Source: Oscillospiraceae bacterium (GTDB lineage Bacteria > Bacillota > Clostridia > Oscillospirales > Oscillospiraceae). Taken from it: a DNA stretch of 64,000 bases. The notes beneath the pieces are model-generated. The model was not told where the DNA came from and did not search any database. It saw only the letters and a program-made list of their open reading frames with translations. Positions 1-8,717 of the stretch are shown here, piece by piece; the first letter of the stretch is position 1; each line of letters opens with the position of its first letter. The DNA lies in contig SVLO01000006.1 in assembly GCA_015067885.1 (NCBI GenBank), positions 22,475 through 86,474 of the forward strand, given 5' to 3'. A program made the position numbers and the translations under genes.

Positions 1-501
1 GGTGTTCATGAACAGATCCTGCACCAATCGGGCGTGCCTAATATCGTCGGCAGCCGCCACCACGGCGGTGGGAATGTGGCGGCCCACCTCCTCGGCGTGG
101 GAGGGGCCGGACAGCACCACCACCGGACACTTGTCCCCCACCTCCTCCTCGATGGCCTGGCTCAGGCGCAGGGAGGTATTCTTCTCAATGCCCTTGGCCA
201 CCGAAATCAACACCGTACCGGGGTCCACCACGTCGCGCAGGGCGACGGCCGTGGAGCGCACCGCAAAGGACGGGGTGGCAAGCACAACCGCTTGACAGCC
301 CTTGACAGCATTGATGTCCGTGGTCAGTTTCAATTCATCAGGCAGTGCCACGCCCTTGAGCATGGGGTTCTCACCGGTTTGGCGCAGAACATCACTTTCC
401 TCCTGGGTGTAGGACCACAGGGTCACGTCATTTCCGTTTTCCAGCAGCACCAACGCCAGGGCCGTACCCCAGCCGCCGCTGCCCAAAACTGTAACTTTCA
501 T
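1..501 (-). CDS. gpsA: Glycerol-3-phosphate dehydrogenase [NAD(P)+], 3' end outside window
   Basis: This is the N-terminal 167 residues of GpsA, the cytosolic enzyme that reduces dihydroxyacetone phosphate to sn-glycerol-3-phosphate for phospholipid synthesis. Translation of the complement from the ATG at 501 gives the Rossmann motif GSGGWGTALA at residues 8-17 and the family motif LSGPSHAEEV further on. The frame is open to base 1, so the C-terminal half lies outside the window. A GGGAGGGA ribosome site precedes the ATG. It starts 14 bases after the plsY stop. PlsY uses its product indirectly as acyl acceptor, so the pair forms the first steps of glycerolipid synthesis. Confidence 0.93.
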   Translation of the reverse strand, partial: MKVTVLGSGGWGTALALVLLENGNDVTLWSYTQEESDVLRQTGENPMLKGVALPDELKLTTDINAVKGCQAVVLATPSFAVRSTAVALRDVVDPGTVLISVAKGIEKNTSLRLSQAIEEEVGDKCPVVVLSGPSHAEEVGRHIPTAVVAAADDIRHARLVQDLFMNT

Positions 502-515
502 GGTCGCTCCCTCCC

Positions 516-1166
516 TTATGCTTTCTTCTTGTGGAAGCTGAACTTATTTTCATTGCCCGCCAACAGGCGCTGAATATTACTGCGATGTTTCCACACCACC
601 AGGCCACCCAAAACGATGGCCATGACCAGTATGATCCAGTCGTGGAACACGACCCACGCCATCACAGGAAAAGCCACCCCCGTAAACACAGAACCAAGGG
701 ACACGTAGCGGGACAGCAGGAACAGCACAAGAAAACCGCCCCAAACGACCACTGCCACCCGCCAATCCACCATGATGGAGATGATACCGCCGGACAGGAT
801 CCCTTTGCCGCCCCGGAACTGGAACATACAGGGGTAGGCATGGCCCAGCAGACAGAACACACCCGCAAAATAATGGGCGTAATGCACCATCATATCCTCC
901 TGCAGGAAGGAAACCAAGCTGTTACCCAAAACAGCCGCGCCAACCAGCAGCGCCACAACCGCCTTCAGCGCGTCGCAGGCAATGACCACAAAGGTCAGCA
1001 TACCGCCGAAGGTGCGGTAGAAATTGGTAAGACCGGCGTTACCGCTGCCGTGGTTGCGTACATCGTTGCGCAGGATGTACTTGGACACGATGACCGCGCC
1101 GTTGAAACAGCCGCACAAATAGGCAAACACAGCCACAAAGGCCACCTTCAGCCAAAAAATCCACAT
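516..1166 (-). CDS. plsY: Acyl-phosphate:glycerol-3-phosphate acyltransferase PlsY
   Basis: Integral membrane enzyme that moves an acyl group from acyl-phosphate to glycerol-3-phosphate, making lysophosphatidic acid. The 216-residue protein has the usual PlsY length and several hydrophobic segments. The N-terminal membrane helix is followed by the conserved GSGNAGLTNFYRTFG region (about residues 41-55), and a second conserved loop reads FRGGKG near residue 118. It lies one base from the der stop codon and directly upstream of gpsA, so the three genes are probably co-transcribed from the DUF512 side. Confidence 0.95.
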   Translation of the reverse strand: MWIFWLKVAFVAVFAYLCGCFNGAVIVSKYILRNDVRNHGSGNAGLTNFYRTFGGMLTFVVIACDALKAVVALLVGAAVLGNSLVSFLQEDMMVHYAHYFAGVFCLLGHAYPCMFQFRGGKGILSGGIISIMVDWRVAVVVWGGFLVLFLLSRYVSLGSVFTGVAFPVMAWVVFHDWIILVMAIVLGGLVVWKHRSNIQRLLAGNENKFSFHKKKA

Positions 1167-1167
1167 A

Positions 1168-2487
1168 TCAGTCGTCTCCTTTCTGCCGCACGGTCAGGCG
1201 CACAGGCGTACCCTCCAAACCAAAGGTAGCGCGAATTTGATTTTCCAAATACCGCTGATAGGAAAAGTGAAACAGCCTGGCATCGTTGCAGAAACAAACG
1301 AAGTGAGGGGGCTTGACCCCCACCTGGGTCATGTAATAGATTTTCAGTCGGCGGCCCTTGTCCGTGGGGGGCTGGACCCGTGCGGTGGCGTCAGCCAGCA
1401 GGGTATTGAGCATACCGGTGGTGATACGCATGGCGGACTGGTCGTTGACGTAGTTGATGAGTTCAAACAGCCGGTCCACCCGCTGGCCCGTCATGGCGGA
1501 GATAAAGACGATGGGTGCGTAGGTCATATAGCTCAGGTCCCGGCGGATATCCTCACGCATACGGTCCATGGTCTTGTCGTCCTTTTCGATGGCGTCCCAC
1601 TTGTTGACTACGATGATACATGCCTTGCCCGCCTCGTGGGCCAGGCCCGCCACCTTGGTATCCTGCTCGGTGACACCCTCGTTGGCGTCGATCATGATAA
1701 GGCACACGTCGCTGCGCTCAATGGCCATGGTGGCGCGCAGGACGGAGAATTTCTCGATACGGTCATCCACCTTGGACTTCTTGCGCATACCGGCGGTGTC
1801 AATGAAAACGTACTTACCGTGGCTGTTCTCAAAGCGGCTGTCAATGGCGTCCCGGGTGGTTCCGGCCATGTTGGATACGATGACCCGCTCCTCCCCCAAA
1901 ATGCGGTTGACCAGGGAGGATTTGCCCACGTTGGGCTTGCCGATGACGGCAACCTTGATGGTGTCGTCCTCCTCCTGCTCCTCCTCCAAAGTGGGGAAGT
2001 ACTTCACGCACTCCTCCAGCAGATCGCCGGTGCCGTGGCCGTGGACGGCGGACACCGCAATGGGGTCGCCCAGGCCCAGGTTGTAGAACTCGTAGATATC
2101 GGGGTTTTCACGACCCACACTGTCCATCTTGTTCACAGCAAGCACCACAGGCTTTTGGGACCGCAGCAGCATATTGGCCACCTCCTGGTCGGAGGCGGTC
2201 ATGCCGCTTTTGATGTCGCAGACGAAGATGACCACGTTGGCGTTTTCGATGGCAATTTCCGCCTGACGGCGCATGAAAGCCAAAATTTCGCTGTCGGTAC
2301 CCGGCTCGATGCCGCCGGTATCCACAATATTGAATGTGCGGCCCGCCCACTCGCACTCGGCGTAGATGCGGTCACGGGTAACGCCGGGAGTATCCTCCAC
2401 GATGGACAGGCGCTGGCCGCACAGCTTATTGAACAGCATGGACTTACCCACGTTGGGCCGGCCCACGATAGCAACTAAAGGCTTCAT
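1168..2487 (-). CDS. der: Ribosome-assembly GTPase Der (EngA)
   Basis: Essential GTPase with two tandem GTP-binding domains that helps assemble the 50S ribosomal subunit. The 439-residue protein shows the first P-loop GRPNVGKS at residues 8-15 with DTGG downstream, and a second P-loop GKPNVGKS near residue 184 with DTAG downstream, each with an NKxD motif. The C-terminal part is the KH-like domain ending in a basic tail. Length and domain order match the family. An AAGGAGTTGAT ribosome site precedes the ATG. It sits between the DUF512 gene and plsY, an order common in clostridia. Confidence 0.97.
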   Translation of the reverse strand: MKPLVAIVGRPNVGKSMLFNKLCGQRLSIVEDTPGVTRDRIYAECEWAGRTFNIVDTGGIEPGTDSEILAFMRRQAEIAIENANVVIFVCDIKSGMTASDQEVANMLLRSQKPVVLAVNKMDSVGRENPDIYEFYNLGLGDPIAVSAVHGHGTGDLLEECVKYFPTLEEEQEEDDTIKVAVIGKPNVGKSSLVNRILGEERVIVSNMAGTTRDAIDSRFENSHGKYVFIDTAGMRKKSKVDDRIEKFSVLRATMAIERSDVCLIMIDANEGVTEQDTKVAGLAHEAGKACIIVVNKWDAIEKDDKTMDRMREDIRRDLSYMTYAPIVFISAMTGQRVDRLFELINYVNDQSAMRITTGMLNTLLADATARVQPPTDKGRRLKIYYMTQVGVKPPHFVCFCNDARLFHFSYQRYLENQIRATFGLEGTPVRLTVRQKGDD

Positions 2488-2544
2488 AAAATATCAACTC
2501 CTTCGTTGAGATAACAGATATGAGATAAGAGATAGAGCTACCTT

Positions 2545-3927
2545 TTACCTCGTTCCGGGGTTATAGCGGTAATATTCGTCCTCGGACATGGGGGCGGTAC
2601 CTGCGTCCACCGGGTCGATGCCGAACACGGCGTCGCACAGGTCGTAGCCGTCCTGGGGCACGGTGATCACGCGCACGCCCAGCTCCCGCTCCACGTCGTC
2701 CACGGAAACGTCGTCCAAAAAGACCCGCTCGCCGCTGCGCAGCATACTGGCGGGGATGAGCAGCCGTTGCCCCAATTCTTTGCCCCGCAATTGGGCGATC
2801 AGGTCGCCGCCGGTGACCAGTCCCGCCACCACTACGGTGTGGCCAAAGAAATCATTTTCAATGGCGTAGACCCGGCCATCCACCTTGGGACACTTGGCCT
2901 TGGCCCGTTCCACCAGTTTGGCAAGGAAGGGTGCTGCCGACACGCCGGTGGCGATGGAGAAGGGGGTGGTCCCCTCCATCTCCTCCCCGTCCAGCAGGTC
3001 CAGCGCCCGGTCAAACTCACTCATCAGCAGCCGCAGCATACCCACACCGTTGTCCAACTGGGTAAACTCCTCGAAATAGTCCTCATCGGGCAGGTCCCGC
3101 CCGGCGATGAGGTAAAACTCGTCCGAACACCACACAAGACTGGTACCGGTTTTCTCTTTATGTGCCGCCGCGAACCGCTCCACCTGGTCCACCAGCGCCT
3201 CTGCCTGTTCTTTGGTATAGGGCCGCAGGGGGTACAGCCCCTCTCTGAATTTGGTCACGCCCACGGGAACAACGGACACGCTGTTCACCGCCGGGTACAT
3301 GGCCGCAAGGTCGGCAAGGCTTTTGTCCAGCGCCGGGCCGTCGTTGATGCCGGGACAGGCCACGATCTGGCAGTTCATGGTGATGTCCGCCCGGGCAAAC
3401 CGCTCCATAATGTCGATGCCCCGGCCTGCGTTTTTATGGCCCAGCATCATGGCGCGCAGCTCCCTGTCCGTGGTGTGTACCGAGATATTCACCGGTGACA
3501 CCCGCAGGTCGATGATGCGCTGCACCTCCCTGTCGGTAAGGTTGGTCAGGGTAATGTAGTTGCCCATCAGAAAGGACAGGCGGGCGTCGTCATCCTTAAA
3601 ATACAAAGTTTGGCGCATATTTGGGGGAAGCTGGTCCACAAAGCAGAAAATGCAGTTGTTGGCGCAGCACCGGGCCCGGTCCATCAGGTAGGTTTCAAAC
3701 TCCAGGCCCAGGTCCTCCCCCTCGTGCTTGACCACCCGCAGGTGGCGCACCTTACCCGCAGAGTCCTGCAGCGTCAGGGTCAGGCGGGTGTCGTAGGCGT
3801 GAAACTTATAGTCCAGCACGTCCACGATGGGTTTGTCGTTGATATGGGTCAGGGTTTCCCCCACCCGTACCCCCGCCCGGTCGGCGGGACTGTGCCGCGC
3901 CACGCGGCACACACAGGTCAAACTCAT
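2545..3927 (-). CDS. DUF512 family protein with PDZ-like and radical-SAM-like N-terminal part
   Basis: Conserved clostridial protein of unknown reaction. Residues about 5-60 look like a PDZ-like module (SPADRAGVRVGE). A cysteine cluster follows, with C88, C92 and C95 in CANNCIFC, resembling a radical-SAM-type iron-sulfur binding motif, and the remainder is the DUF512 domain. I choose the ATG at 3927, giving 460 residues, because the AAGGAGG site at 3934-3940 is six bases upstream; the GTG at 3933 abuts that site. About 57 bases separate it from der. Its conserved place next to der hints at a role in translation or ribosome assembly, which is inference only. Confidence 0.85.
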   Translation of the reverse strand: MSLTCVCRVARHSPADRAGVRVGETLTHINDKPIVDVLDYKFHAYDTRLTLTLQDSAGKVRHLRVVKHEGEDLGLEFETYLMDRARCCANNCIFCFVDQLPPNMRQTLYFKDDDARLSFLMGNYITLTNLTDREVQRIIDLRVSPVNISVHTTDRELRAMMLGHKNAGRGIDIMERFARADITMNCQIVACPGINDGPALDKSLADLAAMYPAVNSVSVVPVGVTKFREGLYPLRPYTKEQAEALVDQVERFAAAHKEKTGTSLVWCSDEFYLIAGRDLPDEDYFEEFTQLDNGVGMLRLLMSEFDRALDLLDGEEMEGTTPFSIATGVSAAPFLAKLVERAKAKCPKVDGRVYAIENDFFGHTVVVAGLVTGGDLIAQLRGKELGQRLLIPASMLRSGERVFLDDVSVDDVERELGVRVITVPQDGYDLCDAVFGIDPVDAGTAPMSEDEYYRYNPGTR

Positions 3928-4003
3928 ACGCACCCTCCTTTCCCTACTTCCTCAACTTATAGAATACCACATTTCGCAGGAAAATGGAAGTAATTTACAC
4001 CCT

Positions 4004-4864
4004 TTATTTTGACCGCACGGACCGGGTATATTCCGTGGGAGTCATACCGGTAATGCGGTGGAACACGGTGGTAAAATACTGGCTGGTATTAAAGGACAGG
4101 CGCGCGGCAATTTCCGAGAAGTTCAAGTCGCTCTCCCGAATCATCTTTTTGGCCGCGTCTACCTTCAGGCGGGTGAAATATTCCATAACACCACATCCCA
4201 TTTGGTCCCGAAAGGTCTTTTTCAGTACCGAGGCGGACACGTTGAAGTGCCGCCGGATATCCTGAAAGCGCAGGGCGCACTCCACATTCTTCTCCAAATA
4301 GTCGCACACCTGGGCCAGCAGGGCGCTGTTCTCCGTCTTGGGCAGGGGTTCGGTACGGCGGTTGCCCCGGATGAGCAAAATCAGCAGCTGCTCCAAATAC
4401 AGGCGCACAAGCTGCTCACAGCCGAAGGCGCTGTCCTCCGCCTTGCGCATACTGCGAATGTAGGAAAGGCCCAGGGGCGTGGAGAAGGCCTGCTGGGCCT
4501 CTTTAATGATTTGGGACAGCAGATTCCGCTCCTCCGCCGTGCAGGCAATGGACATACCGGCAATATTCATCAGCTCCGGACAGGCGCAGTCAAAGGACAA
4601 AATCACCGAGTTTGCCGCCTTCACGCCGTCGCAGCGGATATTGTGAAACTCATTGGGCTTGTGCAGGTACAGGTGACCCGTGGGCAGGACCAGCTCCTGC
4701 GCTCCCGCCGTGACGATGACACTCTGCTTGTCGGTGTAGACCAGCTCCCAAAAGTCGTGCAGCTCCCCGGAGTGGGCAAAGTCCTTGGTATATTCAAAAT
4801 AGTGCACCGTATAAACCCCGTCCACATGGACCGGACTGTGCAGCAATGTCTTTTTGTAATCCAT
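4004..4864 (-). CDS. AraC-family transcriptional regulator with cupin sensor
   Basis: Predicted transcription factor of 286 residues. The N-terminal half has the pattern of an AraC-type cupin pocket (HDFWELVYTD near residue 35, then LYLHKPNEFHN). The C-terminal 90 residues hold two helix-turn-helix motifs, including LNFSEIAARLSFNTSQYFTT and a typical TGMTPTEYTRS end. I prefer the ATG at 4864, preceded by GCAGGTGA, over an upstream in-frame ATG without a ribosome site. It is divergent from the phosphohexomutase gene at 5028, which is a possible target; the sequence does not show the ligand. Confidence 0.85.
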   Translation of the reverse strand: MDYKKTLLHSPVHVDGVYTVHYFEYTKDFAHSGELHDFWELVYTDKQSVIVTAGAQELVLPTGHLYLHKPNEFHNIRCDGVKAANSVILSFDCACPELMNIAGMSIACTAEERNLLSQIIKEAQQAFSTPLGLSYIRSMRKAEDSAFGCEQLVRLYLEQLLILLIRGNRRTEPLPKTENSALLAQVCDYLEKNVECALRFQDIRRHFNVSASVLKKTFRDQMGCGVMEYFTRLKVDAAKKMIRESDLNFSEIAARLSFNTSQYFTTVFHRITGMTPTEYTRSVRSK

Positions 4865-5027
4865 CTTCGTCACCTGCCTTGGTTTTATTCTAACAGACAG
4901 GGCCGGGTTTTTCAATCCCATTGCGACCAAAATTGTAAAACAACGGACTGGATTTATAACATTTTCATAAAAAAGGTGTGTTATACTTGGATTATCGACA
5001 GACCGAAATCAAACAGGAGGAATTACT

Positions 5028-6434
5028 ATGATTCAGTTCGGTACCGGCGGCTGGCGCGCCGTCATCGGAGAAGATTTTGTTTGTGACAACGTGCGCAGGG
5101 TCGCTGCCGGTATTGTGCAGTTGATCCGTGCGGAGAACAAGGGGGACAAGCCCGTTATCATCGGCTACGACCGCCGTTTCCTTTCCAAGGAGGCTGCCCA
5201 GTGGGTGGCCGAGGTGCTGGCCGCCGCGGGCATCCGGGTGTGGTTCCTGCACCGCAGCGCCCCCACTCCCCTGATCATGCACACTGTCAAGGACGAGAAG
5301 CTGTATTTCGGCATTGAGATCACCGCCTCCCACAACCCCTCCAACTACAACGGCATCAAGCTCATCGTGGAGGAGGGCCGGGACGCTCCTCTGGAGACCA
5401 CCCACAAGCTGGAGGGCTTCATCGCCCAGGCCCAGCCTCAGTTCATCCCCTTTGACCGGGCGGTGGCCGCCGGCACGGTGGAGTATTTGGAAAACCCCTT
5501 TAACAAGTTCCTGGACGACATCATCGCCCTGCTGGACATGAAGGCCCTGCGCAATCGCGGCCTGCGGGTGCTGTTTGACACCATGCACGGTTCCGGTGCC
5601 TACCCCCTGATGGTCATCTTCCACACCGCCCGCTGCACCATCGACGCCATGAATTTGGATCGGGACGCCTACTTCGGCGGCATGATGCCCGCCCCCAGTG
5701 AAAAGAGCCTGACCATGCTGCAGGACCGAGTGGTCAAGGGCGGCTACGACATGGGCATCGCCATGGACGGCGACGGTGACCGACTGGGCATCATCGATAA
5801 GACCGGCCAGTACGTGGATGCCAACGAGATCCTGTGTATGCTGTACTACTATTTGGTCAAGTACAAGGGCTGGAAAGGCGGCGTGGTGCGCAACCTGGCC
5901 ACCACCCACATGCTGGACCGCATTGCCGAGAGCTTTGGCGAGACCTGCTACGAGGTACCTGTGGGCTTCAAGTACATCTCCTCCAAAATCGACGAGGTGG
6001 ATGCCGTCCTGGGCGGCGAGTCCTCCGGCGGCCTGACCGTCCGGGGCCATATCCACGGTAAGGACTCGGTGTACGCCGCCTCTCTGTTTGCCGAGATGGT
6101 CAGCGTCACCGGCAAGTCCCCCGCCGAGATGATGGACGAGCTGCGTCGGCAGTTCGGCACCTTCGTCATGGTGGACGACAACCTGCGTTTCACTCAGGAG
6201 AAGAAAGATGAGATCCAAACCACCCTCATGGTGGACAAGAAGCTGCCCGAATTTGACCGGGAGGTGGTCCGGGTCAGCTACGAGGACGGCTGCAAGGTGT
6301 ACTTTGCCGACGGCGGTTTCGTCATCTGCCGCTTCTCCGGCACCGAGCCGCTGCTGCGTATCTTCGCCGAAAGCAGCGAGCGCGCCAGCGCCGAGGCTGC
6401 CATCCGTGCTTTCAAGGATATGCTCAAGGTGTAA
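5028..6434 (+). CDS. Phosphoglucomutase/phosphomannomutase family protein
   Basis: Cytosolic alpha-D-phosphohexomutase that interconverts hexose 1- and 6-phosphates. The 468-residue protein carries the phosphoserine loop TASHNPSNYNGIK with the active serine at about residue 101, the metal loop DGDGDRLG at residues 247-254, the sugar loop GGESSGG, and the phosphate-binding SGTEPLLRI near the C-terminus. All four active-site loops are present, so it should be active. Whether it prefers glucose, mannose or glucosamine cannot be told. The AGGAGG ribosome site is clear, and a strong terminator hairpin follows the stop. Confidence 0.9.
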   Translation: MIQFGTGGWRAVIGEDFVCDNVRRVAAGIVQLIRAENKGDKPVIIGYDRRFLSKEAAQWVAEVLAAAGIRVWFLHRSAPTPLIMHTVKDEKLYFGIEITASHNPSNYNGIKLIVEEGRDAPLETTHKLEGFIAQAQPQFIPFDRAVAAGTVEYLENPFNKFLDDIIALLDMKALRNRGLRVLFDTMHGSGAYPLMVIFHTARCTIDAMNLDRDAYFGGMMPAPSEKSLTMLQDRVVKGGYDMGIAMDGDGDRLGIIDKTGQYVDANEILCMLYYYLVKYKGWKGGVVRNLATTHMLDRIAESFGETCYEVPVGFKYISSKIDEVDAVLGGESSGGLTVRGHIHGKDSVYAASLFAEMVSVTGKSPAEMMDELRRQFGTFVMVDDNLRFTQEKKDEIQTTLMVDKKLPEFDREVVRVSYEDGCKVYFADGGFVICRFSGTEPLLRIFAESSERASAEAAIRAFKDMLKV

Positions 6435-6441
6435 TAAACCC

Positions 6442-6478
6442 AACAAGGGCGGCTCGTATGAGCCGCCCTTGTTTTTTG
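6442..6478. terminator. Rho-independent terminator after phosphohexomutase
   Basis: A 14-bp perfect stem (AACAAGGGCGGCTC) with a 4-base loop is followed by a T-rich tract. It lies between convergent genes, the phosphohexomutase and the MFS carrier. The T-run after the right arm suits the plus-strand gene best. Confidence 0.9.
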
Positions 6479-6508
6479 TGCATCTGTAAAGGGATCTTCA
6501 CCGTTTCC

Positions 6509-7699
6509 TCAAAGCGTTTTTCTGTTCGCCCTGTTCAGGATCAGCAAGCCAACTACAAGAAGAATCGGGAATACTGTAGCCACAAGCAAACCTGTTTTCA
6601 GATTGCCTCCTGCCAGATCTGAAATGCTCCCCACCATGGTAGGGCTTACCGTTGCACCTAAATCACCAGCCAATGCCAGAAACGCAAACATTGCCGTTCC
6701 GCCCCGCGGGCATTTCTGCGCGGATATACTGATTGAGCCGGGCCACATAATACCAACCGCCAGACCGCAAAGCGCACAGCCGGCAAGTCCAAGAATCGCT
6801 ATAGCAGACAACGACGCCAATAAATAGCACCCGGCACACACAATTCCGCAAACAAGCATGACCTTCGTCAAGTCAAGCTTTTCGCTGAACATTCCATGCA
6901 GCACACGAGCTACGCCCATAAACATCGCAAATAAGCAAGGACCAGCCAAATCGCCAACCGTTTTAGAAACCCCGATGGCAGATTCGGTAAATGCCGAAGT
7001 CCATTGCGTCATCGTAGCTTCCGAACCACCCGAACACACCATCAGCAAGATCATTAACCAAAAAATCGGTGTTTTTAACAGCTTGCCAATGCCCATGCTC
7101 GCACCATCTTCTATCAGCCGTTCTATGGGACAGCTAATAAAGTTAAAGGTGTTATACAGCGGCACCAACGCCCAAATAAACGTAAGAATCTTCCAGTTGT
7201 CCACCCCGAACACAGCAAAAAAGATCGTAGATCCCAAAACAACACCCATGGCGCCCCAACAGTAGAACGAATGCAGCAGGCTCATCATGCCATTTTTATT
7301 TTCAAAGGGACAAGCCTCCACAATGGGACTTACCAAAACTTCAATCAGGCCACTGCCTACGGCATAGAGCACAACCGCAATCAGGATTCCAAGAAAGGGG
7401 GTTGGAAACACTTCCGGCAAAATTGCCAACAGGATAAGGCCCACAAACGATAACACCTGAGAGGCCACGACACAGATACGATATCCCAGTTTGTCCGCAT
7501 ATTTTGTCGCCACAAGGTCGGTAAGTAATTGCGTAAAATAGAACACCATCGGAATCATCGCAATGTTTTCAAGCGTGATTCCATACGTACTCATAAACGT
7601 CAAGAATAGCAGCGGCGAAAAATTAGCGGATATAGCCTGCGTAACAAACCCAAGATAACAAGCTGTCAATGTTTTCTTATAATTCTTTTGTTCTGTCAT
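6509..7699 (-). CDS. MFS transporter
   Basis: Polytopic membrane carrier of the major facilitator superfamily. The 396-residue protein has about twelve hydrophobic segments, starts with a short cytoplasmic tail (MTEQKNYKK) and has the loop ATKYADKLGYRICV between helices 2 and 3, where MFS proteins carry a basic signature. The ATG at 7699 has a GGGAG site upstream and is preferred over one at 7723. The substrate cannot be read from sequence. The gene looks AT-richer than its neighbours, which suggests acquisition, and has no metabolic partner beside it. Confidence 0.8.
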   Translation of the reverse strand: MTEQKNYKKTLTACYLGFVTQAISANFSPLLFLTFMSTYGITLENIAMIPMVFYFTQLLTDLVATKYADKLGYRICVVASQVLSFVGLILLAILPEVFPTPFLGILIAVVLYAVGSGLIEVLVSPIVEACPFENKNGMMSLLHSFYCWGAMGVVLGSTIFFAVFGVDNWKILTFIWALVPLYNTFNFISCPIERLIEDGASMGIGKLLKTPIFWLMILLMVCSGGSEATMTQWTSAFTESAIGVSKTVGDLAGPCLFAMFMGVARVLHGMFSEKLDLTKVMLVCGIVCAGCYLLASLSAIAILGLAGCALCGLAVGIMWPGSISISAQKCPRGGTAMFAFLALAGDLGATVSPTMVGSISDLAGGNLKTGLLVATVFPILLVVGLLILNRANRKTL

Positions 7700-7751
7700 G
7701 ATAATTCTCCCATGCACAAACAATCATTTCGGGGACGAAGCGACAAACTTG

Positions 7752-7789
7752 CAAAAAAGAACACCCGCCGTCCGGCAGGTGTTCTTTTT
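7752..7789 (-). terminator. Terminator after rpmF
   Basis: Read on the minus strand, an AAGAACACC...GGTGTTCTT stem is followed by a run of T just after the rpmF stop codon at 7794-7796. It ends the yceD-rpmF transcript. Confidence 0.9.
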
Positions 7790-7793
7790 GTTG

Positions 7794-7982
7794 TTAGTTC
7801 GCCTCGTTGACCTGGCCGAACTCACGGCCGTTGTAGGTCATGCAGGACTTGCACATACGGTGGGGCAGACGGAACGCGCCGCACTTGGGGCAGGCCACGA
7901 TACCGGGAGCCTTCAGCTTCCACACGTTGCTGCGACGCTTATCGCGACGAGCGCTGGACACTTTTCTCTTAGGAACCGCCAT
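7794..7982 (-). CDS. rpmF: 50S ribosomal protein L32
   Basis: Small zinc-ribbon protein of the large ribosomal subunit, 62 residues. It starts MAVPKRKVSSARRDKRRS, the family hallmark, and has four zinc-ligand cysteines at about residues 31, 34, 44 and 47 (CPKC...CKSC). The ATG at 7982 has an AAGGAGG site eight bases upstream; an in-frame ATG three codons earlier lies against that site. It follows the YceD gene by 60 bases, the usual bacterial order. Confidence 0.97.
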   Translation of the reverse strand: MAVPKRKVSSARRDKRRSNVWKLKAPGIVACPKCGAFRLPHRMCKSCMTYNGREFGQVNEAN

Positions 7983-8042
7983 GGTTGACACCTCCTTCGG
8001 TTACTTCGTCCCACAGGGGGACCTATGGTTGACTTTGACTAC

Positions 8043-8546
8043 TCAGCTTTCGTCATCCAACAGCTGCGCAAGCGCCGCCAACCGTGGATCTACATCGGAC
8101 TTGCAGGTGCATGGACCGAGGTTCAAATCGGCACCGCACCGGCTGCAAAGACCTTTGCAGTCTTCTGAGCATAGGTTTTTGGTATCCATTCCGAGTACAA
8201 AGGCCGTGGTTGCCACCTCGTCCAAATCCAGCGCGCCGCCCTCCAGCAGGATAATGTCGTCCTCGCTGTCCTCATCCTCCAGCTCGGTGGCCAGAAGACT
8301 ATCCAGCGAAACGGATTTCTCCGCCTGATAGGCTTTGCAGCAGCGGTCACAGGTCAAATCCAGCACAGTGGTGGCCGCACCCTCAAGGGTCAGCGCACCG
8401 CCGCGGTTGGAAACCTGCCCCTGCACCTGAATGGGCCGGGTAATGGGCCGGGCCCCGAAGAAGTCCAAATGGGTGAGATCCAGTTGGAAATCAAAGGGGA
8501 CGGATGCACCGGGGACATGGATGATTTTTCGAAGATCCAGCCGCAT
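8043..8546 (-). CDS. yceD: YceD family (DUF177) protein
   Basis: Conserved 167-residue protein that almost always precedes rpmF; the family is linked to 23S rRNA accumulation. The central LTCDRCCKAYQ motif (a CxxCC arrangement near residue 70) and the acidic middle region are typical. The C-terminal stretch adds LCSEDCKGLCSRCGADL, a cysteine-rich tail that probably binds a metal, as often seen in Firmicute members. It has a GAGGTG ribosome site and a good promoter about 55 bases upstream. Confidence 0.92.
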   Translation of the reverse strand: MRLDLRKIIHVPGASVPFDFQLDLTHLDFFGARPITRPIQVQGQVSNRGGALTLEGAATTVLDLTCDRCCKAYQAEKSVSLDSLLATELEDEDSEDDIILLEGGALDLDEVATTAFVLGMDTKNLCSEDCKGLCSRCGADLNLGPCTCKSDVDPRLAALAQLLDDES

Positions 8547-8601
8547 GGTACACCTCTTTCAAGTGGGTCAGACCCTTTGCTCGCGTAATGGTACAGCGAG
8601 T

Positions 8602-8630
8602 ATTATAATGAAAAATCCCTCACTTGTCAA
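8602..8630 (-). promoter_or_regulatory. Sigma-A-type promoter of yceD-rpmF
   Basis: On the minus strand, TTGACA (8625-8630) and TATAAT (8602-8607) are separated by exactly 17 bases, a consensus housekeeping promoter 56 bases before the yceD start. Confidence 0.88.
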
Positions 8631-8717
8631 ATACTTTTCGCTTTTTTCTTGACAATTTTTTGTTTCTGTGGTGGAATTTTGCTGTAAGTCTTTACAAAGG
8701 AAGGGGGCGACCCTAAG